Source of the DNA: a virus
Length of the DNA stretch: 25,474 bases
Reading direction: 5' to 3' (one strand)
Virus record (IMG/VR): IMGVR_UViG_3300042889_002944
Location: 1-25,474 of that record
A program made the position numbers and the translations under genes. The notes beneath the pieces are model-generated. The model had not been told where the DNA came from. It made no database searches and saw nothing but the letters and a program-made list of their open reading frames with translations. The first letter of the stretch is position 1, and every line of letters starts with the position of its first letter. Shown piece by piece: positions 5,992 through 14,619 of the stretch.

Positions 5992-7554
5992 TTAGTTGCC
6001 GGGGTTGCCGGGGTTGCCGGGGTTGCCTGCATTGACAGCAGGGGATTCGAGGTCAAGTTCGACCTGCTCTCCAGTGAGTTGAGGCTTCTGACCGAACTTA
6101 GAAGATCGGTAGCATTCGTAGCGGACGTTCACGATTCTTTTGTCGCCGGGAGCGTCGGGCGGTTCTAGGTAGTAAAAGTCTGAAAGCCAGCTCTCGTCTT
6201 CGGAGTCTTCGGGGTTGCCGGGGCCGGTCCACTTGACCTCGTTGTCCTGCGAGTCATAAAAGCGAGGGCGAGCCACCCATTCAGGGTGATCTTCAAGGTA
6301 TGCGGCCCACGCTATCACTGCTTCGTCGTAAACGACAACATCGGCGAGGTATGAGTCGTGAGCGGCGAGGTATGAGTCGTAAGCGTCAGACGCTGCCAGC
6401 CATGCGTTGTAGGCGGGGTTGGTGATTTCTTCTGACGGCTCATCCTCGGGATAAGGCGGCGCATCGGCAGGCGGGTCCCACGCGTTAGCCCACGCTTCGG
6501 CAGCATTTTCCCATACGACATGTGCAGGGTTGGTGATGAGCTCTACTGGCTCCGCACCGGGATCTGACACCGTGTCAGGCCGGACAGGTGGGACAGGTGG
6601 GTTTATATCCCACCCATCCGGCTCCTCGATGATGTCGTAGATGATCTTGAAGTAGCTGCCAAGATGGGTGCTTGGGATCTTCCAGCGGTAACGGACCTTT
6701 GAGGCGTAAGCGGCGGTCAAGAAGTCCCCGTAACCGGCGATAGGTCTCACGGTCTGCGCATAGCTTGATTCGCAAACATTGCTGCGGTAGGCCCCGGAGC
6801 CCGGACAAGCCCCTTCAAACAGATTCTCAGCCGCAATGGCAGCCATGGCTGCTGTCTTTGCGGCTTTTAAAGGGATACGGTCATCGAACTCCCTGGGAAT
6901 CGCGCCTTCAACAAAAGATGTCGAGAGGCCGGGGACGGTGGTTGCGACAGTGGTGGTGGATCCAAAAACGAGGGGCTCCACGTCTTCTATCGTGCTCGCA
7001 ATAGTGGTTGTTGTCAGGCTCCAGACATTAGCGACTGCTGTAACCGAGTCTGTGATGTCGCTATCCGTATGGGTGAATTTATTGCTGGGAGCCCCATCAA
7101 CAGGGTTGGCGTAGCCACCGGTTCCGACGTAAGAACGGGTGTAAGTTCCCTCGCGAGTGACGGTTGTTGTTTGCTCAGGGTAGGCCGCGCACCCATACGT
7201 CCTAATAGCGGGTTGTATTTTACTGGTTTCCGTTCGGGTGTCCGTCCTTGACTCGGATTGATAGACAAACAACGGCCCTGTGACCGTTGAAACAAGAATG
7301 TTACCGCTTCCGTCCAGCCTATAAAGAGTGTATGAGGTGTCCGAGTATGTAATCGGCCCGGCTGGACCTCGATTGCTGAACGCCTTCCGAGTCGAATGCG
7401 GTATCCCTGCAGCGTCGTAGTAAGGAGACCCGACGTTAGTGGACACGCTCAAACTCACACACGTCATCGAAGGAGCGGCACACCCCGGCATCTCGCAACA
7501 CCCGCACATGCGGTTGTTCCAGTCCTCCAAGGTTTTGATGAGGGCGGCGGGCAT
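5992..7554 (-). CDS. 520-aa virion-block protein with Cys-rich N-terminus and NPG tail
   Basis: The ATG at 7554 follows the upstream TAA by 3 nt. Residues ~16-32 are Cys-rich (MCGCCEMPGCAAPSMTC), a possible metal site. The middle is Thr/Ser beta-rich. Residues ~330-440 carry loose repeats of the form ITNPAxxxWxxAxxAxxxxxxA (NPAHVVWENAAEAWANAWDP; NPAYNAWLAASDAYDSYLAA), i.e. acidic, aromatic helices. The protein ends in AGNPGNPGNPGNPGN, coded by a 9-bp tandem repeat at 5995-6027. Unrecognised. The internal repeats and low-complexity tail suit a stalk or interior/ejection protein, but nothing proves this. Confidence 0.6.
   Translation of the reverse strand: MPAALIKTLEDWNNRMCGCCEMPGCAAPSMTCVSLSVSTNVGSPYYDAAGIPHSTRKAFSNRGPAGPITYSDTSYTLYRLDGSGNILVSTVTGPLFVYQSESRTDTRTETSKIQPAIRTYGCAAYPEQTTTVTREGTYTRSYVGTGGYANPVDGAPSNKFTHTDSDITDSVTAVANVWSLTTTTIASTIEDVEPLVFGSTTTVATTVPGLSTSFVEGAIPREFDDRIPLKAAKTAAMAAIAAENLFEGACPGSGAYRSNVCESSYAQTVRPIAGYGDFLTAAYASKVRYRWKIPSTHLGSYFKIIYDIIEEPDGWDINPPVPPVRPDTVSDPGAEPVELITNPAHVVWENAAEAWANAWDPPADAPPYPEDEPSEEITNPAYNAWLAASDAYDSYLAAHDSYLADVVVYDEAVIAWAAYLEDHPEWVARPRFYDSQDNEVKWTGPGNPEDSEDESWLSDFYYLEPPDAPGDKRIVNVRYECYRSSKFGQKPQLTGEQVELDLESPAVNAGNPGNPGNPGN
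5995..6027 (-). repeat. 9-bp tandem repeat coding an Asn-Pro-Gly tail
   Basis: GTTGCCGGG (plus strand) is repeated 3.7 times and codes the C-terminal NPG repeats of the 520-aa protein right up to its stop. Copy number could vary by slippage without changing the frame. Confidence 0.7.
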
Positions 7555-7557
7555 GGC

Positions 7558-8235
7558 TTATCCTCGGCTGATGGTGAATCCGCTGAAACAAAAGCCGATG
7601 CCGTAGTTTCCCGGCAGGTTGGGCGAAAAAGAATTCTCCCCGAAAACCCCGAGCGACGTCTTGAAGGTGCCACTGAGCGAATCCACCGTGGGGAGCGTCG
7701 GATCTCCCACGTCACTGGCGACCGCGAGTGATCCAGCGGACATATTGAACTGCGGCAAGAGCACGTCGTCGGCCGCTTCGGCAGTGCCGGTCACGGTCAA
7801 GACGAGGTGTTGGCCCGCCGTTCCCGCCCAGTCCGGATCATTATCTCCCACGGGCGCGGCCATAAGCTCAAAAGGGACGATGGTTTCGCTACCATCTCCC
7901 GCCCAAACATACCCGCCTTTCAGCATGAGGTTACCGTCCGGGTCTGTGTAGCGGGTGTAGAAATTTCCTTCAATGCCGCCGCCGCCGCTTACCGGGTCCG
8001 GAGTGAGGGTGATCTTGAGCTCGGTCTTGTTGCGGCGGGGCGGCTCCGGGGTTGCGTAGGCCCCGATCTTGGCAGGGACATAGTTACTGCCTTGGCCGGG
8101 GCCGAAGAAAGAGTTGGGGTTGACTGGACCGGTGTTCCACGGATCGCGGGTAATCGGCGTGCCCCTGCTCCCGGTCCCTCTGCCCGCGCCAGCGGTAGCC
8201 GCATCGTTCACCGTGCCTGTATCCTTGAGTCCCAT
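7558..8235 (-). CDS. 225-aa virion-block protein, unknown
   Basis: The start ATG (8235) overlaps the stop of the 720-aa gene by one base (TGATG), so the two are coupled. The N-terminus (~70 aa) is Gly/Pro/Asn-rich and probably disordered or a linker (GTVNDAATAGAGRGTGSRGT). The rest is beta-rich (LKITLTPDPVSGGGGIEGNF, TAGQHLVLTVTG). It resembles a baseplate-like or tail-knob accessory protein by composition only. No enzyme motif, membrane segment or signal peptide. It most likely works with the large repeat protein encoded immediately upstream. Confidence 0.55.
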   Translation of the reverse strand: MGLKDTGTVNDAATAGAGRGTGSRGTPITRDPWNTGPVNPNSFFGPGQGSNYVPAKIGAYATPEPPRRNKTELKITLTPDPVSGGGGIEGNFYTRYTDPDGNLMLKGGYVWAGDGSETIVPFELMAAPVGDNDPDWAGTAGQHLVLTVTGTAEAADDVLLPQFNMSAGSLAVASDVGDPTLPTVDSLSGTFKTSLGVFGENSFSPNLPGNYGIGFCFSGFTISRG

Positions 8236-10397
8236 CAGTCCGTGTATTTGACTTGGATTTCCTTGACCAGATAGCCGTCCTCAAACGGGTCGATCTGGAT
8301 CGCATAGTTCTGCCATCCTGTGGGTATCCTTGTAGGTTCGGTGGCGGTGAAGTGTGTGAAAGACGTAGAAAGCTTTTGGAGCGAAACGTAGTCCGGGTCG
8401 TTGGTCCCGATTGTGTCGACAAGGTTGACCTGTTCGTGCAGGGTCTCGCCGATGGACACCTGAAACTGGATGCCGTCGTAGTCGACGCGCTTGGTCTTGA
8501 AGACCAGCGGCTTGAAGTTTTCCGCCGCAGCGGGGTCTTTGGTGAAATACTCCGTGATCTTGGCCGGGAACAGACCGCTGTAACCTTCCTCGATGTCGGC
8601 CCGGATGCAGATCTTGTCGCGGACGGGGCCTTCGCTGTTCGGCTTGCGCTTGATCTTCTCTATGAGAAGCTGTTTAAGCCGGCTCGGCGTCTGCGCGTTG
8701 ATCACCGAGTAGTAAATCTTCCTGCCTTTAGGCTCAATAGTCCGCACCGTTTTCTCAAACACCCTTTCCGTTCCTTGGGCAAACACCAGCCGGGTTTGGG
8801 AATTGGGTTCGCTGGCTTCCGAACTGGTGGAAAAACTGGTGGTTTCGGTAACCGTGTAAGTAGGGGTGGTTTTTTTCGCCGACTGGAAAGCTCCTGCAAG
8901 CGGCCTGACTTGGGGGGTCTCGTTGAGATAGACGCTGCCACCCGGACCGGAATACACTTGGCGGCTTTTTCCGTTCGAGCCTGCGTTGGCGCTTTTCGAA
9001 TAAGTCCCATTCCACGCGATCGAGCCCCACGAGTTGGCGTCAGTTTCCTCAGTGCCACCTTCAGGTTGAAGTGTGGCTGTCTCATTGAGGTAGACGGAAT
9101 CCACGCCGTTGGACCACACCTGCCTCGACTTGTCGCCGCTGGTGCTTTTGGCGTAGGTGCCTTTCCACGTGAGTTTGCCCCATGCGTTGGCGTCGATGTC
9201 TGTAGTGGACCCGGAGGTGGTGACGCTGGGGGTGGATGCTTCGTAGATTTTGACACTTCCGCCGTCATAGACCAGCTGCACGGAGCCGCCGGAGGGCGCG
9301 TTGTCGCTTGTGGTGTAGTTGGTGGTGGTTTTCAGGGACCCCCACTGCTGGGCGTCGGTCTCAACCCCCTTGAGCCCGGTCTTCGCGGTGGCGGTAACCT
9401 CACTGACCTCGTAAACCCGCACGCTGCCGTCGTTGAAGACCACGTTCGAACTGCCCGTGGCGGTGGCCACCTCCGGGCTGGTGCTGTATTTCTTGTTGGA
9501 GGTCAGTCGGACAAACGGCTTCTCATCCTTTTCCGTTCCGGCAGGGCCGGGGCGGGCGGTGGCGACCTCCGCCACGTTCTCATAAATCTTGGTGTCCCCG
9601 TTCTCATAGACGAGCCGTGACGAGGCGTTGCCCGTGGCTGCCAGCGAGATGGATGACCCCGGAGTCATCGTGCTCTTGATGCTCACGAACGGCTTGCGCT
9701 CCACCGACTCGTCCACCGAGGAGGTGTTGAGGGCGAGTGTTTGCTCTGTGACGGTTTTCCGATATTGGTCGTCGTTGAGCTTCTGGTGGACGATTTTGGT
9801 TTGATTGCCGCTGAGATATGCCGTATCCGGGATGTCGTTGACATTGGCGGACGGCAACGTCTCCGTGGTAGCGGTTTCGTTTGAAATGCTTTGCCTGCGG
9901 TATCTTTGCGGCGGAGGGTTTTCGGAGCCAATGGCTTTGACCTGCTGTTGCGGGTAGCCGTCCTCAAAGGTGCCGTCGGTTTTTTTGCGGCGGGGTTTTT
10001 TGGTTCGCTTGAGGGACTTGGCCTCGTCGATGGGCTGGTAGGAGGAGAGGGTGTCGGCCTCGATGGCGGATTGGGTGGGGGTGGGGACGACTTGCTGGGA
10101 GTAGAGGTGCTCGCCGAGGCCGTCCTGGCGGTCGCCGCTGCCGAGGAGTGTCGTCCAGGCCGGGGCGGAGCAGTGGGAGACGCTGAGGATGCGCTTGCCG
10201 TCCTTGGGTTGGATGGAGGCGTCGAGGACGACGTGGGCGGCGAACTGCGGGCCGAGGATGTTTCCGAGCACGCTGCCGCGGGCGGGTGGCTCGGTCTCGG
10301 CGGCGACCTCGCGCTGGGAGGTGTAGGTGCGCGGCATCCCCAGGAGTCCCGGCTCCTGGAGGGTGGTGATGGGGCGGAATGCTTCGGAGGAGGCCAT
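8235..10397 (-). CDS. 720-aa repeat-containing virion protein
   Basis: The ATG at 10397 is 6 nt after the upstream stop. Residues 1-130 are a globular N-domain (VLGNILGPQFAAHVVLDASI) with a following basic patch (LKRTKKPRRKKTDG, ~129-142). Residues ~233-559 hold six divergent repeats of ~50-58 aa. The shared pattern is D-A-x-x-W-G-x-L, an x-x-x-x-Y-x-x-S strand, then V-Y-x-x-G-S-V-x-x-Y-E/L-N-E (e.g. VYDGGSVKIYE, VWSNGVDSVYLNE, VYSGPGGSVYLNE). Residues ~560-720 are a separate C-domain (FEDGYLVKEIQVKYTD end). Such arrays usually form elongated beta structures in fibres or stalks. No known family is recognised. Position after the head-completion gene suggests a tail, hub or stalk component. Confidence 0.6.
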   Translation of the reverse strand: MASSEAFRPITTLQEPGLLGMPRTYTSQREVAAETEPPARGSVLGNILGPQFAAHVVLDASIQPKDGKRILSVSHCSAPAWTTLLGSGDRQDGLGEHLYSQQVVPTPTQSAIEADTLSSYQPIDEAKSLKRTKKPRRKKTDGTFEDGYPQQQVKAIGSENPPPQRYRRQSISNETATTETLPSANVNDIPDTAYLSGNQTKIVHQKLNDDQYRKTVTEQTLALNTSSVDESVERKPFVSIKSTMTPGSSISLAATGNASSRLVYENGDTKIYENVAEVATARPGPAGTEKDEKPFVRLTSNKKYSTSPEVATATGSSNVVFNDGSVRVYEVSEVTATAKTGLKGVETDAQQWGSLKTTTNYTTSDNAPSGGSVQLVYDGGSVKIYEASTPSVTTSGSTTDIDANAWGKLTWKGTYAKSTSGDKSRQVWSNGVDSVYLNETATLQPEGGTEETDANSWGSIAWNGTYSKSANAGSNGKSRQVYSGPGGSVYLNETPQVRPLAGAFQSAKKTTPTYTVTETTSFSTSSEASEPNSQTRLVFAQGTERVFEKTVRTIEPKGRKIYYSVINAQTPSRLKQLLIEKIKRKPNSEGPVRDKICIRADIEEGYSGLFPAKITEYFTKDPAAAENFKPLVFKTKRVDYDGIQFQVSIGETLHEQVNLVDTIGTNDPDYVSLQKLSTSFTHFTATEPTRIPTGWQNYAIQIDPFEDGYLVKEIQVKYTD

Positions 10398-10403
10398 GGC
10401 GGC

Positions 10404-11351
10404 TTAGTAGGCCGACCGCAGGCGGGTGCCGGGGGCGGACTGAGGGTTGAGGGTGCGGAGCATGGTGACGGCCTGGGTGTAGGCGTCCTCGATGGCTTGG
10501 CGGGCGGAGTCGTTGCGAAAGAAGGGCGAGCGGGTGAGGTGCTTTTCGGCGACGGGGACGAGGATGCTCTCGGCGTAGCCGTGGGGGATGGGCAGGTCGC
10601 TGCCGGGGTTGTCGTCGAGGCTGAAGATGGGCACGGCGTAGCGGACGCGGGCTTCCAGCAGGCAGGCGCCGGCCGGGGCGGGGAAGATCCGCAGGCGGAA
10701 GGCGGGCATGCTGTAGGGCGTGTGCTGGTGGCTGTCGACACAGTATCTCATCGGGGTGCCGGTGGTGGTGCCGACCTGTGGCAGCACGGGGAGGCGGGTG
10801 ACGCGGTCCTGCATGCCGTAGTCCTCCCAGCTCTCCACGGAGTAGCCGGGCAGGTGGGTGACGGAGGGGACCGGGGCGAGCATGGAGGCGCCCTTGATGC
10901 AGACCGGGGAGAGGACCTCGCCGATCTCGTGGGGGAGAGTGAGGCTGTCGTGGTAGAGGGTGACGGTGGCGCTGCCGGTGGCGCCGTCGTGCGGGAGTTC
11001 GAGGGTGACCTCGTTGGTATCGGGGTCGATGCCGCGGATGCGGTTTTCCGCGCTGGAGCCGGAGACGCGGCAGGCGCAGCCTTCGAACCAGTCCAGCCAG
11101 GCACCGCCGAAGCCGATGACGGTGCTGCCGTAGGTGACGGTGGCGGCGGCGGTGGCGGGCGCGTGCAGGATGAAGCCGTGGGTGCCTCTGCGTGCCCACG
11201 GGGCGTGGTTGGAGAAGAGGAACTGCATGGCCGCGTTGATGGCGGCGATGGCGGCCTCGGTGCGGCCGGGGTAGTCGGCGCCGTCGAGCAGTCCGCGCTC
11301 CTCGGGCGAGAAGTGGGTCTGGAGCCGGGTGATGAGGTCGCCGAGGTTCAT
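10404..11351 (-). CDS. Head-to-tail adaptor/completion-like protein, 315 aa
   Basis: ATG 11351 in the leader CCACCACC-ATG. The N-terminus (MNLGDLITRLQTHF, then EAAIAAINAAMQFLFSNHAP) is a helical start much like podovirus connector/adaptor proteins, which begin with a helix that docks on the portal ring. It is followed by a beta domain (GFILHAPATAAATVTYGSTV) and a helical C-terminus (ARQAIEDAYTQAVTMLRTLN). Length and position, two genes after the major capsid protein, fit the P22 gp4-like/tubular-tail A role. No catalytic motif. The assignment is by layout and secondary structure, not by a named signature. Confidence 0.5.
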   Translation of the reverse strand: MNLGDLITRLQTHFSPEERGLLDGADYPGRTEAAIAAINAAMQFLFSNHAPWARRGTHGFILHAPATAAATVTYGSTVIGFGGAWLDWFEGCACRVSGSSAENRIRGIDPDTNEVTLELPHDGATGSATVTLYHDSLTLPHEIGEVLSPVCIKGASMLAPVPSVTHLPGYSVESWEDYGMQDRVTRLPVLPQVGTTTGTPMRYCVDSHQHTPYSMPAFRLRIFPAPAGACLLEARVRYAVPIFSLDDNPGSDLPIPHGYAESILVPVAEKHLTRSPFFRNDSARQAIEDAYTQAVTMLRTLNPQSAPGTRLRSAY

Positions 11352-11363
11352 GGTGGTGGGGAG

Positions 11364-11756
11364 TTATCCCGCCAGCACGGCCATGGCGGCGTCTTCGGCG
11401 GATTTCTTGTGGGCAGGGGCGGCTTTGGCCTTGGGCAGCGGTTTGGGGGCTGCGGGGGGCGCGGACTTGGAAATGGGGAGGACCAGAGTGACGAGCGTGT
11501 AGCTGTGGGCGGCGGAGGTCATCAGGTCGCGGGCCATGGCGGCGTTGTCGGCCATCCAGACAGATTCCGGCACGGTGAGGGCATGGCAGGAGGCTGCCGG
11601 GTCGTGCTCGAAGATGTAGCGCACGTTGCGCTTGCCTGGCACTGGCACCGGGCGGTGGTTGTAGCAGCCGGAGAGCTCGACGCGGATGTTGCGGGCTTCA
11701 TCGGACTTGCGCTGGGATTCCAGCCATTCGCGGGTGACGAGGTTCGGGTAGTTCAT
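11364..11756 (-). CDS. 130-aa late protein, unknown
   Basis: The ATG at 11756 is chosen because the upstream extension is shadow of the capsid gene. The protein starts MNYPNLVTREWLESQRKSDE, has an Arg/His-rich central part (GCYNHRPVPVPGKRNVRYIF), a hydrophobic strand (SYTLVTLVLPI), and an Ala/Lys/Pro-rich tail (APKPLPKAKAAPAHKKSAED) that looks disordered and basic, possibly contacting DNA or a capsid. It lies 12 nt before the adaptor-like gene and after the structured gap that follows the capsid gene. No family recognised. Confidence 0.55.
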   Translation of the reverse strand: MNYPNLVTREWLESQRKSDEARNIRVELSGCYNHRPVPVPGKRNVRYIFEHDPAASCHALTVPESVWMADNAAMARDLMTSAAHSYTLVTLVLPISKSAPPAAPKPLPKAKAAPAHKKSAEDAAMAVLAG

Positions 11757-11808
11757 GAAGGTAAAAGCTGAGACGCTGAAAATCTGAGATGCTGAAAGGA
11801 AAGGGGGC

Positions 11809-11862
11809 GGGCCGGTCAAAGACACCATGAAGAAGACCGACCCGCCCCGCAGTCCGGGGCGG
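11809..11862 (-). terminator. Double hairpin after the major capsid gene (attenuator/partial terminator)
   Basis: Directly after the capsid stop, 8-bp arms at 11842-11849 and 11855-11862 (CCGCCCCG/CGGGGCGG) close a 5-nt loop. A second, overlapping 9-bp pairing joins 11809-11817 with 11835-11843, perfect on the minus-strand RNA if one G-U pair is counted. The two share 11842-11843, so they could be alternative folds. No long U tract. Such structures commonly stabilise or attenuate transcripts so that capsid protein is made in excess. Confidence 0.55.
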
Positions 11863-11869
11863 CAGGCGA

Positions 11870-13426
11870 TTACGCCAAGCTGGGCACCGGATAACCTTCG
11901 TGATCGCAAGCGAACTCGAGGAGCAGGTAGCCGTTGGTCACGCCGTTGGTGTTGATGGTGGGCGCTTGGCCATACACCATTTCGTAACCCCTGCCCTTGA
12001 TGAAGGAGTAGTCGTCCTCCTGTTCGATTCCGTTCATCTGGACCGAGCCGTAGGCGCGGCAAGCCGCGTGGGCGCCGAAGATGAAGCCGTAGCCGATGGG
12101 GACACCTTTGCTGTTGGCAGGGATAATCACCGCACCGACGTCCACCCTGTCGACCAGCACATAGCTGGCGATGTCGGAAGGAAGGGTTGGGCTTGTTCCG
12201 GCGGTGAGGACGCGAGTGGTTGCATTGACTGATGCCGATCCGCCGATAACAAGACCACCGACCGTCGTCGCGCCTTGGCCTGAAGTTCCGGCAGCGGACG
12301 ACAAGACCTTGCTGAGAGTGATCTGGTTGCCAGCGACTCCGGTGAAGCCTGTGGTTCCGGCATAGGCAAGGAACGCGATGGAGCCATCCGGGTTGATCGC
12401 CCATGCGTAGGCTTCGGTGGTGTTGGATGGCAGCTTGTCGTCTTCCGTGAACTCATACCGGAAACCGGGGAAGAACTGGAAGTAGAGGCTGGTGGTGGTG
12501 GTGGACGATCCCTTGAGGACGCAGGAGCCGGATGCGCCGCCGGCATTGAATCCAACAGCGTTGACCGCTTTGGGTTGGATCGGCGAACCGACATAGTCAT
12601 CCCAGTCCTGGTCGGTGACGATGTGCTCGTAGAAGTTCTGGCCCTGCCAGGTGACGAGCTTGCCGGAGAACAGTGGGTTTTCGCCACCGCGGGCGCCGCC
12701 GTCACGGACGGCGTTCTGGTAGCCGCTGTCGTTGCGGATATCGAGGAACGCGTATTCCGAGGCGAAGGTGAGGAAGCCGTTGATGTGGTCGCCGTTGGTT
12801 CCCATGGTATGGGAGATCGGCTTGGCACCGAGGGTGTTCAGGCGGGCCTTGGCGGTGGAGGCGAGGGTCAGCGAGAGCGTGTCCGTCTTGGAGAGGGCGT
12901 TGCGACTGGTCTTGCCGTTCGGGCGGTAGGTGTTGCCGGATCCGCGGTGGATCAGACCCATCATCATGTCGTTCTGTTTCCAGATGCCCATCTTGAGCTT
13001 GAGCAGCTCGGCGGTGGTTTCCTCGAGGACGTTGCCGGTGGCCATGAAGGCGATTTGCTTCTTGGTGAAGGCGACGGCATCACGGTGCCAGTCAACGGTG
13101 ACCGAGTAGGTCTTGAACTTGGAATGGGATTCCGCGCCCTTGAGGGAGCGTTCACCGATGGCGCCAGGACCGCCGGGGGCGGAGATGACGGTGAAGTGGA
13201 CCTTGTCACCGCCCTGGGCCTTGAGGTCGCGGCGGCGGCAGAAGATGCCGCTCTTGCCAGCGTTGGCGAGGGGGATGCGGGGTTGTTCCGACTCGAAGGC
13301 GGAGAAGGCGTCATAAGCCTTGGAGCCGATCTCGAGATAGCGAGCCCAGAGTTGGGCCTTCACGTTGGCGTCCATTGCGGTCGCCTCGGAGAGGGTCTGG
13401 AAGTTGAGTGCAGTTGCGTTAGCCAT
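11870..13426 (-). CDS. Major capsid protein, N4-gp56/DUF4043-like, 518 aa
   Basis: Forms the icosahedral head shell. Residues ~70-165 follow the N4-gp56-type core: a GGDKVHFTVISAPGGPG strand, GAESHSKFKTYSVTVDWHRD, then a long helix pair (KKQIAFMATGNVLEETTAEL, LKLKMGIWKQNDMMMGLIHR). ENPLFSGKLVTWQGQNFYEH (249-268) matches the NPLFTGxLGxYNG-type motif of this family. FGAHAACRAYG (450-460) and the acidic GIEQEDDYSF region match its C-terminal part. Residues ~295-430 are a Ser/Thr/Gly-rich insertion (SSTTTTSLYFQFF, ATTVGGLVIGGSASVNATTR), possibly a surface domain. It is preceded by the scaffold-like gene, the canonical order. Start context ACGACC-ATG without Shine-Dalgarno. Confidence 0.82.
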   Translation of the reverse strand: MANATALNFQTLSEATAMDANVKAQLWARYLEIGSKAYDAFSAFESEQPRIPLANAGKSGIFCRRRDLKAQGGDKVHFTVISAPGGPGAIGERSLKGAESHSKFKTYSVTVDWHRDAVAFTKKQIAFMATGNVLEETTAELLKLKMGIWKQNDMMMGLIHRGSGNTYRPNGKTSRNALSKTDTLSLTLASTAKARLNTLGAKPISHTMGTNGDHINGFLTFASEYAFLDIRNDSGYQNAVRDGGARGGENPLFSGKLVTWQGQNFYEHIVTDQDWDDYVGSPIQPKAVNAVGFNAGGASGSCVLKGSSTTTTSLYFQFFPGFRYEFTEDDKLPSNTTEAYAWAINPDGSIAFLAYAGTTGFTGVAGNQITLSKVLSSAAGTSGQGATTVGGLVIGGSASVNATTRVLTAGTSPTLPSDIASYVLVDRVDVGAVIIPANSKGVPIGYGFIFGAHAACRAYGSVQMNGIEQEDDYSFIKGRGYEMVYGQAPTINTNGVTNGYLLLEFACDHEGYPVPSLA

Positions 13427-13481
13427 GGTCGTAGGTAGTTAGTGTGTGGTGTGCGGTGTTGCAGGGGTTGGCGGAAACGGT

Positions 13482-14588
13482 CTATGCGGCCCCGAAAAGG
13501 GCGGCGCGGATGGTTTCCTCATTGGATGTCTCGATGAGCCTTTGGATGTTGTCCGGTGACGGCCGCACGGCGCTCTGGGAACCGGGAGCGCCGGACCCGA
13601 TGGGTCTGGCATTCTGGCGTGGGGCGGGTGCGGGGGTGCCTGTTGGCTTGGCGGCTGGCGGCGCGATCTCCTGCGCGACTCTTGAGGCTAGGGCCTTGAG
13701 TTGGGCGGGGTGATTGCGGATGGGTCCGTAGGCTTGCTCGTAGGACTCGACTTCCTGCGTGAGGCGGTAGCTGAAGAAGCTCCTGGGGTCTTCCGATTCC
13801 GGGTGGTCCACGTAGATGTCCTCGATGGCGGCACTGAGGGCCTGGGCTTGGACGGTGGTTTCCCTGGAGCGGAGGGCCGCGTGAGACTTCGCTTCCGACA
13901 GTGCGGCGACGGCGTCTTCGATTTGGCTGGTGAGTTCGAGTTCGGTGGGCCGGTCGAATTCCTCCACGGCGGCCTTGCGCTGGGCGCGGAGGTCGGCGAG
14001 TTGGGTTGCTAGGGCGGCTACATCGGCGTCTGGCTCGGTTACGGGTGCTGGCTGCCTGGCGGGCGTGGCGGCTGGAGGGGTGTCGTCTGCGGGTTGCTGG
14101 GCTTGCGGGCTTGGTTCTGACATGCCGTCCCCTTGAGTGAGGATTCTGATGGCATCTGCCAGACGGGGCGCTTTTCCTTCGCGCACCAGGTCCTTGGCTT
14201 GGGCAACGAGCAGGCGGTCGTCCGGGTGCAGGGATCTCAGGGAGATCCTGTCCAGTGCTGACGCTTGCTGGGGCGGTGCGGGCGGGGTGTCCTGGTCCCC
14301 GGCGGCGTCCAGCGGCTGTTCGCCTGCGGGGTCGTCTGCGGTGGGCTCGGGATCGGCCTGCGGATATGGGGTGTCACCGGACGCTGGGCCGGCTGGCTCG
14401 GCGTCGGCTGGAGAAGCGGGTTCCCTGCCGAAGAGCAGGTTTCCGATTTCCGTGGCGTTGGTCATCGCATCGATGGAGGCGGTGACGTCGGCGGGTTCCT
14501 GCCGTTGGGGCTGTTCGCCTCCTGCGGGCACTGTCTGGGTCTGAGGTTGCGGTTGTGCACCTGCAACGGGTGGGTCCATGACTGGCAT
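13482..14588 (-). CDS. Scaffold-like assembly protein, 368 aa
   Basis: Directly upstream of the capsid gene, the usual scaffold position. The sequence is Pro/Ala/Gln/Asp-rich and largely disordered for ~190 residues (PQPQTQTVPAGGEQPQRQEP), with a helical segment at ~110-150 (LDRISLRSLHPDDRLLVAQA). A charged coiled coil follows at ~190-250 (ALATQLADLRAQRKAAVEEF), then a C-terminal part ending in a helix (NIQRLIETSNEETIRAALFG). This matches scaffolds, which dimerise by coiled coil and bind the capsid through the C-terminus. The start is ATG 14588; ATG 14579 is an in-frame alternative. The upstream gap holds two phage regulatory motifs, so this gene likely begins its own transcript. Confidence 0.65.
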   Translation of the reverse strand: MPVMDPPVAGAQPQPQTQTVPAGGEQPQRQEPADVTASIDAMTNATEIGNLLFGREPASPADAEPAGPASGDTPYPQADPEPTADDPAGEQPLDAAGDQDTPPAPPQQASALDRISLRSLHPDDRLLVAQAKDLVREGKAPRLADAIRILTQGDGMSEPSPQAQQPADDTPPAATPARQPAPVTEPDADVAALATQLADLRAQRKAAVEEFDRPTELELTSQIEDAVAALSEAKSHAALRSRETTVQAQALSAAIEDIYVDHPESEDPRSFFSYRLTQEVESYEQAYGPIRNHPAQLKALASRVAQEIAPPAAKPTGTPAPAPRQNARPIGSGAPGSQSAVRPSPDNIQRLIETSNEETIRAALFGAA

Positions 14589-14619
14589 GGACGAGAGAGT
14601 AGAAGAGAAAAACGGGCGC

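Noticed and set aside
9891-11771. Long plus-strand frame, 626 codons, opposite the late block
   Set aside because: Gly/Val/Asp-rich shadow of several well-supported minus-strand genes; its frame crosses gene borders and has no start context.
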